DNA from: Chamaecrista fasciculata
Lineage: Eukaryota; Streptophyta; Magnoliopsida; Fabales; Fabaceae
NCBI GenBank assembly: GCA_003254925.1
Contig: QANZ01005364.1
Location: 124,001-188,000 of the forward strand
Length of the DNA: 64,000 nt
Reading direction: 5' to 3'
Shown here: piece by piece, positions 1-11,689 of the stretch
Layout of the letters: each line of letters opens with the position of its first letter
How positions within the stretch are numbered: the first letter of the stretch is position 1
Translations under genes and position numbers: made by a program
Notes under the pieces: generated by a model
What the model was told of the DNA's origin: nothing
Seen by the model: the letters and a program-made list of their open reading frames with translations, nothing else
The model's database searches: none

Positions 1-513
1 CTTTAACTTTTTATGATAAGAAACTGACTACAGTGATCTATATGACTAACAAGTGTTACATGATGACGATGTCAATTGATTATATATATACTAGTGCGTA
101 TAGTGGCTTTGCATATCCTAAACAGATATGTAACTAATATTTTAGATTTTACAATTATAAAGTATAAATTATTGAAAAAAATATTTTGCACAAAACATAT
201 ATAATAATTTAAAATGAGAAGTTGTGAACTACTGAAAAATTATTGATAACAAAGCTGAAAGGTCATTTTAAAATGCTTTGATTATCTATGATTTAATGAT
301 CTTCTGATGGCCGGTCTTCCAAAATTATATATAATGTTAATATGTTATCAATATTATATAATTTGATATATTACTAAATTCTTGAAAATAACTTCTTATT
401 TCTCTAATAGGCACCTAACCTCTCATAACTTTTACTATCTTCCACTATTTTAATTTCTTTGACTCGCCCAGAATCCCAGATATATAGACATTTAATAAAT
501 TTTATGACCATAA
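1..513. other. AT-rich intergenic, nothing recognised
   Basis: Low-complexity AT-rich DNA without a credible reading frame, RNA gene or repeat structure visible by eye. Confidence 0.5.
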
Positions 514-1042
514 AAAAAATAAGGCCAAAGTCCTAATTTGGTCCCTCATATTTGCTCAAAAATTCATTTTAGTCCCTGAAGTTTTTTTGTTCTGGTTTGA
601 TCCCTCAAGTTTCTAAAAAGTTCCACCATTAGTCATTGACTCTTTTCTATCCACTTTTTATTTTTTTTTTAAAAAAGGAAAAAAAACTAACTTTCATCTC
701 CCAACAATTTTGCTCTTTTACAAAAGGGAAGGACTTTAATGCAAAAGAGCAAAATTTTTGGGAGATGAAAGTTAGTTTTTTTTTTTTTCCTTTTTTAACA
801 AAAAAAAGTGGATGGAAAAGAGTCAGGGACGACTAACGGTAAAACTTTTGGAAACTTGAGGGACCAAAACGAAACTGAGCAAACATGAGGGACCAAAATG
901 GAACGAAAAAAACTTGAGGGAACAAAACAGAACCTTGAGCAAACATAAGGGACCAAAACGAAACAAAAAAAAAACTTAAGAGACCAAAACAGAACCTTAA
1001 GCAAACATGAGAGACCGAAATAGGACTTTGGCCAAAAAATAA
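514..1042. mobile_element. Foldback MULE-type MITE, GGCCAAAGTCC family
   Basis: The element is 523-1033. It begins GGCCAAAGTCC and ends with the inverted counterpart (GGACTTTGGCC). Its arms of roughly 200 bp carry repeated 'ggtccctca/gttt' blocks and meet in an inner palindrome around 689-775. It is flanked by an exact 9-bp direct repeat, AAAAAATAA, at 514-522 and 1034-1042. A 9-bp target duplication is typical of Mutator-like elements. The short reading frames inside it are arm sequence and not genes. Confidence 0.85.
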
Positions 1043-1103
1043 TTTCTATGTTTTGGGTATGCAAAACACACTACTAGACTACTAGTTTATGGTACATTAT
1101 TTA

Positions 1104-1496
1104 GGTCAAAATCCCAATTTGATCTCATATTTTTTGCTCAATTCTCAATTTGGTCTCATTTTTTTTATGTTGCACTTTTGGTCTCATATCTTTGGGTCAG
1201 ATTCCAATTTGGTCTCTTTTTTTGTTGCAAATCTGGTCTCATAGCTTTGGGTCAATTGCAGATTTAGTCCTATATCTTTGGGTCTAGTGCATAAGTGGTC
1301 TCATATTCTTGTAAAAAGATAAGCTAATGATTAATCGTTTTGCAAAGATATAGGACCGATTATGCAACTTGATTAAAAGATATGAGACCAAATTGGGACT
1401 TTTTGCAAAGTTATGAGACAAAAAACACAACAAAAAAAATACATGATCAAATTGAAAACTTAGCAAAAAATAAAGGACCAAATTTACACTTTGACC
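1104..1496. repeat. Older foldback element, GGTCAAAATCCC ends
   Basis: Terminal inverted repeats run from GGTCAAAATCCCAATTTG at the left to CAAATTTACACTTTGACC at the right, with repeated 'ttggtctcat' blocks in both arms. It resembles the neighbouring element at 523-1033 in design. No clear target duplication remains (5 of 9 positions match), so it looks older. Confidence 0.65.
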
Positions 1497-2956
1497 TTAT
1501 TTTTATTAGGACCCTAGAAAAAGGTCAAATATATATGTAATAGTATAAAATACTATATATATAAAGAGAAAAGAGAAAGGGCAAAGGAGGAAGTGAAATA
1601 AGTGGTAGTAAAGTTTTTCTGGTGTGAAATAATTAAAGCAAATAGTATGAGATTCCTCCATGTGTGATGCGTGGCAAAGTGCAAGTGCAGGTCATACACA
1701 TATATATGCTATTTCAACTGCAGAATAATGACCATGCAGAAGAAGCACACCTTTCATTGTATCTCTTAAATCTTTGCAAACATCAAAAACGATAAATCCC
1801 AAAAGACAGAGAATCAAGAAACAAACAAATATATATATAATATATAAACAGAACCAAAATTTAATAAATATATATATTTTTTAATTTGATGCAAAATTAA
1901 ATTTGCAAGCAAAGGTACATCATATCATCGCTTGCCAGCTTCAGCCTTTCTTGGTTGGATAATTTTGGTCATCTTCGAAAACTCCACACAGTTTCTTGAG
2001 TACTACTCATTGCATATATGTTTTTCTTTGTCTTTTACTCTTTTAGATTTCTTTTTCTTCAGAAAATTTCGGAAACTTTTAGTTTTTTAGATTTGTTTCA
2101 TACAGATTTGATTCTTTTTATCAAGAGAAAGAAAAAGGTTCTTCCAGTTAAATATTATTGGTTTTATTCAAAAACTTATTACAAATTTAAGTGATATTAA
2201 TTTTTTAAAAATAAGATTTAAATATATCTAGGCAAGTCAGAAATCAGGATGATGATTCTCTATTTTTTTTCTTTTTATTTTAATTGTTAATGGCCTAGAT
2301 AGCTTTCCGAAAAGACTTGTACACCAGGCTTTATAACTAAAGTTGGTACTTGTTAGTGAAAAGGAATTCAATAACTAAATATTATGTAACCCAGAGACCT
2401 TGTTCATAAGAAAAGCAGCTTTAACATGAAGTGCTTCCGTGCACGCCATTAATTGGCTTTTGTGTTATATACAAAGAACTACTAAGAGGCACATCTATTA
2501 GTTAACGAAAATTTTACAAGAATAATGTATCTCGATTTCATGGACGGTTTGTTTTGTTGTAAAATCCATTTATTATTTGTCTTTTTTTTTTGTAAATTTT
2601 TCTTTAATTAATAAAAACTGGTTGATTGTGTAATTAATTACCTAATATAAATTAATGTGATATTTTTGGGATTTTGGTTTTGTCCTGTATTAGTCTTTGT
2701 GTTTATAAATAATGGGGCAATGTGAAAGTATAGAATTAATGAGCTAACTAATCTACTATGTTGATAAATGACACCCATCACTTATAAAGTTATAAATAAA
2801 TATACAAAGGCCGAATCCTTTTTCAAGTTTGCAAATTAGACTTAATTCCTTCATCAAATTAAGACAATCTGTCGTTAAGGGTTGATAATAATAAGAAGAA
2901 GAAGACCGGCCATCATCTATCTAATGGTACATATAACTAATGAGCTTACTGATCCA
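1497..2956. other. Intergenic, nothing recognised
   Basis: AT-rich sequence with short TA tracts. No coding region or repeat structure could be supported. Confidence 0.45.
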
Positions 2957-3291
2957 TTATGATTTGGTTAAATTGTACTAAAACCCCATAAATTTTAAAT
3001 CTTAACAGTCAGACCCTCTAAATTTTCAATTGAACTCACTTAAGACCCTTGAGTTTTAAAACTTGACGGATAGAACCCTGAACTTTCAATTTTACTTACT
3101 TAAAACCCCTAAATTAAATAACCTCATTTTTTAAAAATATAAGGGTTTTAAGTGAACAAAGTAAAAAACTTATAGGGTTTGTCTGTCAAGTTTTAAAACT
3201 CAGGGGGTCTGTCAAGTTTTAAAACTGATGGGTATTTTCTGCTCTTAACCTAAAATTCAAAGGGTCTTAGTGCAATTTAGCCTTATAATTT
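2957..3291. mobile_element. Small foldback MITE, GGTTAAATTGTACTAAAA ends
   Basis: The element is 2966-3282 (317 bp). It starts GGTTAAATTGTACTAAAACC and ends GGGTCTTAGTGCAATTTAGCC, and the arms are inverted over most of its length. The flanks TTATGATTT (2957-2965) and TTATAATTT (3283-3291) match at 8 of 9 positions, consistent with a 9-bp target duplication. Confidence 0.75.
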
Positions 3292-5515
3292 ATGAGTAAA
3301 CACAAATGTCGATTCTAGTTTTTTTTATTACATGCATATCCTCTATTGGATTAATGCAATCGTATTCTAAGTTTTGTCTGGACATTATATTAAATTAATG
3401 TGGGTACATCTTAAAAAAAAAAACATAAATTCACCACTTTGTGAGAAATGAACTTTTTTCACTAGACTTAATCTCATTAATTTCATTTCTCCTTTTAAAT
3501 GTACAAATATATCATAATTTTTTCATCAAAGTAATTAATCGTTAATAGTAGATAAAGAAAATGAGACCATCTCATAGATGAACAGTTGAATTCATTAAAA
3601 GGTGATAAAATTAAGATTAGTGATATTTGAAAACTAAATGTGGACACCTTTCTCAACAGAAATTCGAACATAGGTTCATAATGTTATGAGAAGTCAGTCC
3701 CTATTAGACCCAAACTCTGCTTGTAGTCCAATTAATCATAGTTTTTCATCAAAGCAATTAATAGTCAATAGTAGATAAAGAAAAGAAGATCATGATGAAC
3801 AATTAAACTCGTCAAAAGGTGATAAGATTAATGATTCCAATAAGGGGTTATAAAATGAATAATAATTTGTTTTGTACTGTGTTATAAATGATGATGAATG
3901 AATGAATGAATGAAAAAGAGAGATTTATATATATGGGGAAGATGGGGCCAAGATGTGTTGGGAGTATTAGGACAAAGTTAGGAGAAGGAGTGGGGTAGGA
4001 GAGTGTTGGGTGAAGAAGAGAGCATATTTCCCCACAAAATGCACACAAAACAAACCCTAAACTAGACAGCTTTGTTCCCATGTGCTCTTATTTAACAGCA
4101 ACATTCCAAATCCACATTTCTCTCTCCTCTCTTTATGGGAACAACCAACAAAAGCTAATTCATTTTCACATCCATATATATGCTTTACCCACTTCCATCC
4201 ACTTCCACATTATATATTTATTATGTATCTATATACATACATACATATATACATAACTAGTTCTCAATTGATTAATAAAACCCAACCTTAAATTTGAATT
4301 AATTAATCTCAAGGGATATATATGTATATAGTAATTAATTTCTCATATCGATCAATATTACATATCAAGTCCGAGATTTTACTTTCTTATATCGAAATCA
4401 AATTAGTTTGAATGTTAAGTTAGAAGTATAGTTATAGTAGGGAAATATATATATATATATAGGAATTAGGATGGCATCATTGGTTAAATTTCCATTAATT
4501 ATTAGATCAACACAAGCGCTTGTTAATTATTTATTGGCCGGGGACTTTTCATATATTATGGCATCTTGGGTATTATGGAATGCGATATTATAGCACAAGA
4601 TATTATAATATTTATCTTTGCTGGTTTGACAAATTGGTATAGTACTGATCATATCTCAGTGGTATAAAATACAAACAAATATAAAATGTTTGAGATATTA
4701 CTATTATATAATAGTCCAGTATGCCGTATATATATATATATATATATATTGTGTCAACCAATCTCTTGGCATCCAAAATATACCATGTAATATAAAACGA
4801 CAAAATCAATATTACAAATTTATATATCAAACGACTCAATAGACAAGTTGCGGTAGGTTTTAAAAGGGTAGAAGAACTTGTCTGAGGATATTTGGGAGCT
4901 TTTAAGATTAGGATGTGTGGAAAACTCATCAAATTATATATTTTTTTTTGTGTTATAAATTCCTTGAATTATGAGAAGCCATTAAAACTTCTGATCAAAC
5001 TTATCATTTAGCGCAAAAAATTAAAAAAAAAAATCTCATATATTAAGTTTTATATATACATGATAGTATTACTATATTATATGATTTGGAGCGAAAAGTT
5101 ATTTGAGAAGTTGAATTACTTCTCATAGCTTCTTAATTTTTTTTCATTTCAGATATAATTAAAATAATTTATTATTTTGACTAATTTTATAATTAATTTT
5201 TTTGATATATATATATATATATATACTCTTTAAAGTATGTAAAGTCTCTAATTATATATATATATATAGTTGTTATATGATCAATTGATCACACCTAGCT
5301 AGTCCACTATTTTTTAAAGAAAAAATTAAAGAGGAATATAGGCAAGATCAAAGGAATCAAAGAAATAAAAAGAAGAGGAGATCGGGAGAGGTCGAGAGAT
5401 TAACATGCTATAATATATAAATAATTATTTGCTCTGTTTAATTTGTAAGAAAATCAATTTTTAGCTTCTATAAGAGAAAATATCAGTGTTAATATGTAAA
5501 ACTTTTGCTTGATGA
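3292..5515. other. Intergenic with TA microsatellites
   Basis: AT-rich sequence with several TA-dinucleotide runs (about 4725-4750, 5200-5225 and 5253-5269). The short open frames here have simple-sequence composition and show no protein family features. Confidence 0.45.
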
Positions 5516-5520
5516 TTTAT

Positions 5521-5842
5521 TGTAGAAAGGCTTATCCCACCTCAAAAGATCTCTTAACGGGTGAGAGTTGCTTCAATATATATATATATATATAGAGTTA
5601 GAAGAAGGTCATTTAACTAAGCGATGTGGAACCTCAACACACCTAACATAGGAGCGTTAAATCAATGAGTTATCTCTAAAATAACCCACGGTAAAGCTCA
5701 TCTATCTACACATGTTTCAACCAGTTCTGATACTTTGTAGAAAAACCTAACGCACCTCAAAAGAACTCTAAAGGGGATAGAGTTGCCTAGTACATATATA
5801 AAGTTAGAAGACATTTTAACTAAGCCATACAAGACTTCGACA
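5521..5842 (-). mobile_element. Decayed TRIM retrotransposon
   Basis: Two diverged direct repeats, 5521-5639 and 5736-5842, both start TGTAGAAA and end in CA. They share blocks such as 'cacctcaaaaga' and 'gttagaaga'. Just inside the right repeat, at 5719-5735, 'agttctgatacttt' is the reverse complement of a degraded initiator-Met tRNA primer-binding site, so the element reads on the minus strand. Flanks TTTAT and TCTAT match at 4 of 5 positions. No coding capacity, as expected for a TRIM. Many differences between the repeats indicate age. Confidence 0.6.
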
Positions 5843-5847
5843 TCTAT

Positions 5848-6546
5848 AGGTCTATCTATATAAGAAAATGATTTTACCTTACAAATCTCTTATATATCAA
5901 TTTGATCTGTATAATTTGTTTTGTCATCAATTTTAGTCCCCCTATTTAGTTCTTTATTAAATTGAATACATAACAATATTAATTGAAGATGTAAAATCAT
6001 TAATTACTTGATAAAATGACCTGTTAATTATCACATAAATACTATTTTTCGTTTTTGAAGTTAGTCATTATATTCGGTATTATGAATTTTTAAGATTTTA
6101 CATAAAATTTATAGAATTTACAAATTTGTTTTATTAATATGAAAATACAATTTTTTGTGTTAGTTGAAATATTATATCATTAACTAATGATATTATACAT
6201 ATATCTCACAAATTCAGTTAATTAGTAGATAGAAAAATTAACATTGATAATATAACAGTTTGTGAGGGAATAAATTAAAAAAGAAAGTCTATGAGAAATT
6301 AAATTAATAATATATTAATATGCGGTGGACGAAAATATAATTTTACTCAATTTAGATAAATATTAGAATTGGCAAATATTAATTAGCTATCAACTCAATT
6401 CATACGCATTGCATTAAAAGATAAAAGGAGAAGGATTTTGCTGTCACCACAAATCACCCCATGTACGGGATTGATTTGATGGTTTATTTGTTTTCTTATT
6501 ATTTAATTGAAATAGGCAAGACTTAAGAGAAAGACACAAGAAATCA
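5848..6546. other. Intergenic, nothing recognised
   Basis: AT-rich sequence with no supported feature. Confidence 0.45.
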
Positions 6547-7529
6547 TTTATTTTAGGCCAAAGTACGAATTTGGTCATGTAATTTTATTCCAATTTCCAA
6601 ATCAGTTCTATAACTTTTTTGTCTCGAATTTGATCATGTATCTTTGCTCCAGGTCCCAAATCAGTCATATATCTTTTTTTGTCTCAGTTTTGGTCTCACA
6701 TGTTTTGAAAACCTCCCACTGTTAGTCCTCCGTCTATTTTAAATTACAGTTTAGTCCTGAAAACTTCAATTCCCTTTCACTTTAGTCACTGACTATCAAA
6801 ATGAAAGTGAAAGAGCATCCCTGAAGATTCTCAAATCTTACATCTTGATCCCTAATCCATGAATTCTTCATGAAATGGAATAGACATGCAAAAAAGACAC
6901 AAATTAAAAGCAAATGACAAAGGGACCAAAACTGAAAACGCAAAAAAATTAAAACTCACTGGAAAACGTACAGAAATCGCCGAGAAACTCAAAAACTCAT
7001 CCAAAAACCCCAATTCTCATTGAAATCTCACTCAAATAATCGCTCTCAAATGCTTTAAGAAAGAATTTTCAAAAATCCAAACTTTTGAGGAGGGAGGTGA
7101 TAGAAGATTCCCTTACATTTAGTGATTCCGAGAGAGAAGTTCTGAAATCCCTTACATTTCTTCTATCACCTCCCTCCTCAAAAGTTTGGATTTTCGAAAA
7201 TTCTTTTTTAAAGCATTTGAGGGTGATTATTTAAGTGAGATTTCAGTGAAAACTGAGGTTTTTGGATAAGTTCTTGAGTTTCTCGGAAATTTTCGTACGT
7301 TTTTCAGCGAGTTTGGGGCATTTTCCGGTGGGATTTAATTTTCTACGTTTTCAGTTTTGGTCCCTCTGTCAAAATATATGGGACCAAAACAGAGACAAAA
7401 AAATATAGGACTGATTTGGGACCTAAAGTAAAGATACATAACCAAATTCAAGACAAAAAAAATTATAAGACTGATTTGAGAACTGGAGCAAAGTTATAGG
7501 ACTAGATTCGCACTTTGACCTTTATTTTA
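6547..7529. mobile_element. Foldback MULE-type MITE with long central palindrome
   Basis: The element is 6556-7520 (965 bp). It starts GGCCAAAGTACGAATTTGGTC and ends with the inverted counterpart GACTAGATTCGCACTTTGACC. The flanking 9-bp repeat TTTATTTTA is exact (6547-6555 and 7521-7529). The middle, about 7040-7240, is a near-perfect long palindrome around 'cctccctcctcaaaagttt'. There is no coding capacity. Confidence 0.85.
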
Positions 7530-7697
7530 TTCTTCGTAACTTTCATAACACTGTTTAAAGGAGAAAAGAAAACTTATATTTGGAGTCTTTTGTCCTCTCA
7601 TGTGGATAAAATAATTTATAACTTATAAGTTAAAATATGTGTTAAAAGTGAAATGTTTCAAAAAAAAAAAATACTGTACTCCTTTCAGTTTTTCTTT

Positions 7698-8231
7698 TTA
7701 AATATAGGCAAAAGACTTGTTGATGCCCCTAACGTTTGTGGTCAGTTTCAGTTATACCTTCAACGTTTGTTTTATGTTAGTTATGTCCCCTATGTTTTAC
7801 ATTGTAGTCAATTATACCCTAGCCTCTAACTCCGTTAATTAGATTGACGGAAAAAGTTGATGTATCAGCTGATTGGGTTAATGGAGGCCGTCATTGAACT
7901 TAGGAGGTCAAAAAACCTTTCCGGCGAGTTTTTCGACGAGGTTCGTCTTCTCCGACGAACTTTTGGATGAGATACATGGCGACTCCGACGACTACAAAAA
8001 CTCTTAATCTAAGGTTTTTTGACCTCCTGAATTCAATGACGACAACCATTAGCCGAGTTAGCTAACACATCAGTTTTTTCTGTCAATCTAATTAACAGAG
8101 TTCGAAATTAGGGTATAATTGACAACAGTGTGAAACGTTAGGAGCATAACTGACACAAAACAAATATTAGAGGCATAATTGAAACTGACCAAAACGTTAG
8201 GGGCACCTATCGGTCTTTTGCCAAAAATATA
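7698..8231. mobile_element. Foldback MITE, GGCAAAAGAC family
   Basis: The element is 7707-8222 (516 bp). It starts GGCAAAAGAC and ends GTCTTTTGCC, and the arms are inverted through blocks such as 'aattatacc'. The flanks match at 7 of 9 positions (TTAAATATA and AAAAATATA). The element at 37288-37966 is from the same family and shares both its ends and part of its core ('ccggcgag', 'aggttttttgacc'). Confidence 0.75.
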
Positions 8232-8816
8232 AATTGATTAAAAATATTGAAAAAATATATTAATAAAAAGGTTGACTTACGCTTTAATACTCGACAAATC
8301 CCAATATATATCGAACTGTACTCATGCAAAATTCAATGCTATAACACTAAGAGGAATTGCATTGGTATTTATTAATTCGATAGAAGTATGAACAATTGAC
8401 ACCTCATATGGTCCTCTGTTTTTTTTTTTTCTGATCATGCTATAATGTTGAAAAATGTGTCCAACTGACAAAATTCGAGTTAAATAAGGAATAAGTTTAT
8501 TTCACTTTTAATTTTTTTTTGTCACATATATAAGTTGTTCTTAAATTAAAGGGTTATTGGATTTAACATGACCTCTATATTCTAAAATTTCTAAATACAT
8601 TGTCGGGTGAAATTTAAACATATTTTTAACGAGAAATCATTGTAAAAAAGTATTTTATAACAAATAAAACATTACTTGCATTTCAAATTACATTACATAT
8701 TTTATAGTTGTTATAAAGAAGGTCATTCATTATTAATAAATTAAAGTTTAAAAGTAGATGGTCAAATTTTTTAAATTGTGTGTATTAAAGTTCAAAAAGA
8801 TTTTATTAATAGAGAT

Positions 8817-8851
<35 letters not shown>

Positions 8852-9660
8852 TCATACAATTCATTAACTAAAGAAATATTTTAAAAAATATTGAAAACTT
8901 TTCTGAATAGATAATTATTGACAAAGTGCATCTGATTTGTTTAACTTTAGGTTAAATGTTAATTTTAAGTTTGGTTGAAAATTGTTATAGACCTCAATTT
9001 TTAATATGAATGTAAATAACTATGTGATGCTATTGATTTAAATTAAAATTTGAATGAACAAATAAAGTATCAAATGTTAACTTGGAGGAATTAAGATTGC
9101 ATTTTGCAATTAGAATTTTTAAGAACATGAATATTGAAAAAGGAAAATATATATATAGAGAGAGATGAGTCGAAGAAGAAAAATGAGAAGGGTAATGAAT
9201 TGTGGAATTTGATATCAAGTTCCTTCGATCACAAGTTTTAATTACATTTTTTCTCTTCAATGATTGGTCATACAAAAAGTAGTATATAATATTCTCTCTC
9301 TATCATGATTGGTGTCAAATGTCGATTGAAGAACTTGATAACAAACATACAAGGAACTTGATATAAGTTTTGTTTTTATTGAAAATGTGCCTTCATGATA
9401 CATGTTTAGGGGCATTTAATATGCATTAAACATGCAAAATAGAAGACCAAATCATTTGATGATTCTTTTTTTAAACTATATTTCTAAAAGACAATGTTGT
9501 AAATGCATTTTTAAAAAATAAAAAGAATAATTTAATGTAAATGAATTTATTATGTCAATTTTAAAATATATTTCTAAAAGGCAATGTTGTATTTTAAAAA
9601 AATAAAGACAATCATTTATTATAAATACATTTATTATATCAATTTTAAAATATATTCCGA
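8232..9660. other. Intergenic with TA microsatellite
   Basis: AT-rich sequence with a TA run at about 8820-8846. Nothing else is supported. Confidence 0.45.
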
Positions 9661-9671
9661 AAGAAATTATC

Positions 9672-10919
9672 TATCATGCACCCTAAGAGCACATGATAAG
9701 GGCCCATTCAATAGCTTTGGAAATATAAAAGTAATTATCGAATGGACCCCTTATCATTTGCCCTTTGGAAATATAAAAGTAACTAGTGAATGGATCTCTT
9801 ATCATGTGCCCTTTGGAAATATAAAAGTAACTAAAATAGCTTTGAAAATATAAAAGTAACTATTAATAAGGGCCCATTCAACAACATTAATTCATTGTCT
9901 CTCTTCATCTTTTATTACTAAAATGCCCTTATGAATTTGTTGGTTATTGAGTGGAAATTTAAGCGAGGTTGGGTTACATATTTTTTCATTACTATTATAT
10001 TATATTTATTGTGATTTATGTTTTTCATTTTAATAAATGATTAGTAAAATATAATGCAGTATTTTTTTTCATTGAACCAAAATTAAATTAAACATAATTA
10101 AATAATCAACAAATTAATAAGGGTATTTTTGTCATAAGAGATAAAGAGAAACAATTAAATAATGTTGAAAAATTTTAGTTACTTTTGAACGGACCCCTTA
10201 TCATGTGCCCTTTAAAAATATAAAAGTAACTAAAATAGCTTTGGAAATATAAAAGTAACTATTGATAATGGCCCAATTCAACAACATTAATTCATTGACT
10301 CTCTTTATCTTTTATGACTAAAATACCCTTATGAATTTGTTGGTTATTGAGTGGAAATTTAACTTAAATGTGACTGAATAAAAAAAAATATTATATTTTA
10401 ATTTTATTACTTTTTACTAAAATAAAAACCATAAATCACATTAAATATAATAATAAAGAAAAGAAAAAAAAACATATATGTATGTGTATGATTGCTATTT
10501 CAATAGCAATGACTATAAAATAAAAAAAATATAAATAATTGTAAATATAATTTAAATAAAAATATTAAAGCGAATAATGATGCATGTTTAGTCATTTTTG
10601 TTGATGTGGTTATGGTCACTACAAATTTAGAAGCGAGGTTGGGTTACATATTTTTTTCATTACTATTATATTATATTTAATGTTATTTATGTTTTTCATT
10701 TTAATAAATAATTAGTACAAAATATAATGCAGCACTTTTTTCATTGAATCAAATTTAAATTAAATATCATTAAATAATCAACAAGTTAATAAGGGCATTT
10801 TTGTCAATAACAGATAAAGAGAGACAATTAATAAATGTTGTTGAGAAATTTTAGTTACTTTTTTTTATTTTCAAAACTATTAAATGAATCTTTATAATGT
10901 GCTCTTAGAGAGTTATTTC
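9672..10919. repeat. Composite TIR element with internal tandem copies
   Basis: Left end CTAAGAGCACATGATAAGGG (about 9682) and right end near 10914 are inverted relatives (right strand reads 'ttataatgtgctcttag'). Inside, a unit containing 'ggaaatataaaagtaacta' is repeated at least five times. A longer block starting 'aacaacattaattcattg' occurs at 9889-10180 and again from 10275. The second copy is interrupted by about 250 bp of unrelated AT-rich sequence. No target duplication of the outer element was recognised. Confidence 0.6.
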
Positions 10920-10925
10920 TAAAAA

Positions 10926-11689
10926 TCAATGTTGTATTTTATAAAAATAAAGAGAGAGTCATTTATTGTAAACGTATTTATTGTAAATATATTTAATATG
11001 TCAATTTTATATTATTTTTCAAAATATATTAAATGCTTAGAATGACTTATGAATAAATAAATGATGGGTGTTAAAAATTAAAAAGGATGGAAAATTACGA
11101 AAAAGGACCCAATGGATTCGTTGACCCTTGGAAATCATCCCAATGGCGGCCCCTGCGCCGTTGGCCCTGCTTTTCTCCTCTCACTCCTAAATTTAGTTAT
11201 GCTCTCATCATGATCTCCTATTCATCATTTTTAAAAACTATATATTTTGAGAAACTAGAATACTATTTATTTATTCATTCCAAAATTTTAAAAAAGAAAA
11301 ATCGAAAAGGACAAATAGGGAAAAGGGAACAAGTAAGTGATACAGTCATATATAGCGTGACTAAGTGATGTAATGAATAATTTTATTTGGTAATTGAATT
11401 TAAATAATGATATAATAATAATTAATTTGTTTTTTTGTTGAGAAAAATGGTATGAAAATACAAGAATAAATATCCCAATCTCTCTCTCGAGCCACAGCCA
11501 GCCACCTCCTTTCTGTTGTGTCTGTCTGTCTCTCTTTCTTTCTCTCCGAAACACTCTGTTTCTCTTTCCTTCCGTTTCCTTTGGTCTCGCAGTGTGTGTC
11601 AATTGTAGTAGTATTAAAGGAGTAGCTAGCATAATAAGCAAAAGGCGAAAAGAAGAGAGATCGAGTTGAAATTGAAAAGCAAGAGAAGA
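10926..11689. other. Upstream region of the CYP734A gene
   Basis: The promoter and 5' leader of the P450 gene must lie here. The last 200 bp have the CT-rich composition common in plant 5' leaders ('tctgtctgtctctctttctt'). No individual box can be assigned with confidence. Confidence 0.4.

Noticed and set aside
4612..4932. 106-codon minus-strand frame
   Set aside because: Spans a TA microsatellite and has a simple-sequence Tyr/Ile run; no conserved features.
9584..9853. 89-codon plus-strand frame with 'FGNIKV' repeats
   Set aside because: The repeats come from the tandem 'ggaaatataaaagtaac' unit of a TIR element, not from a protein repeat family.
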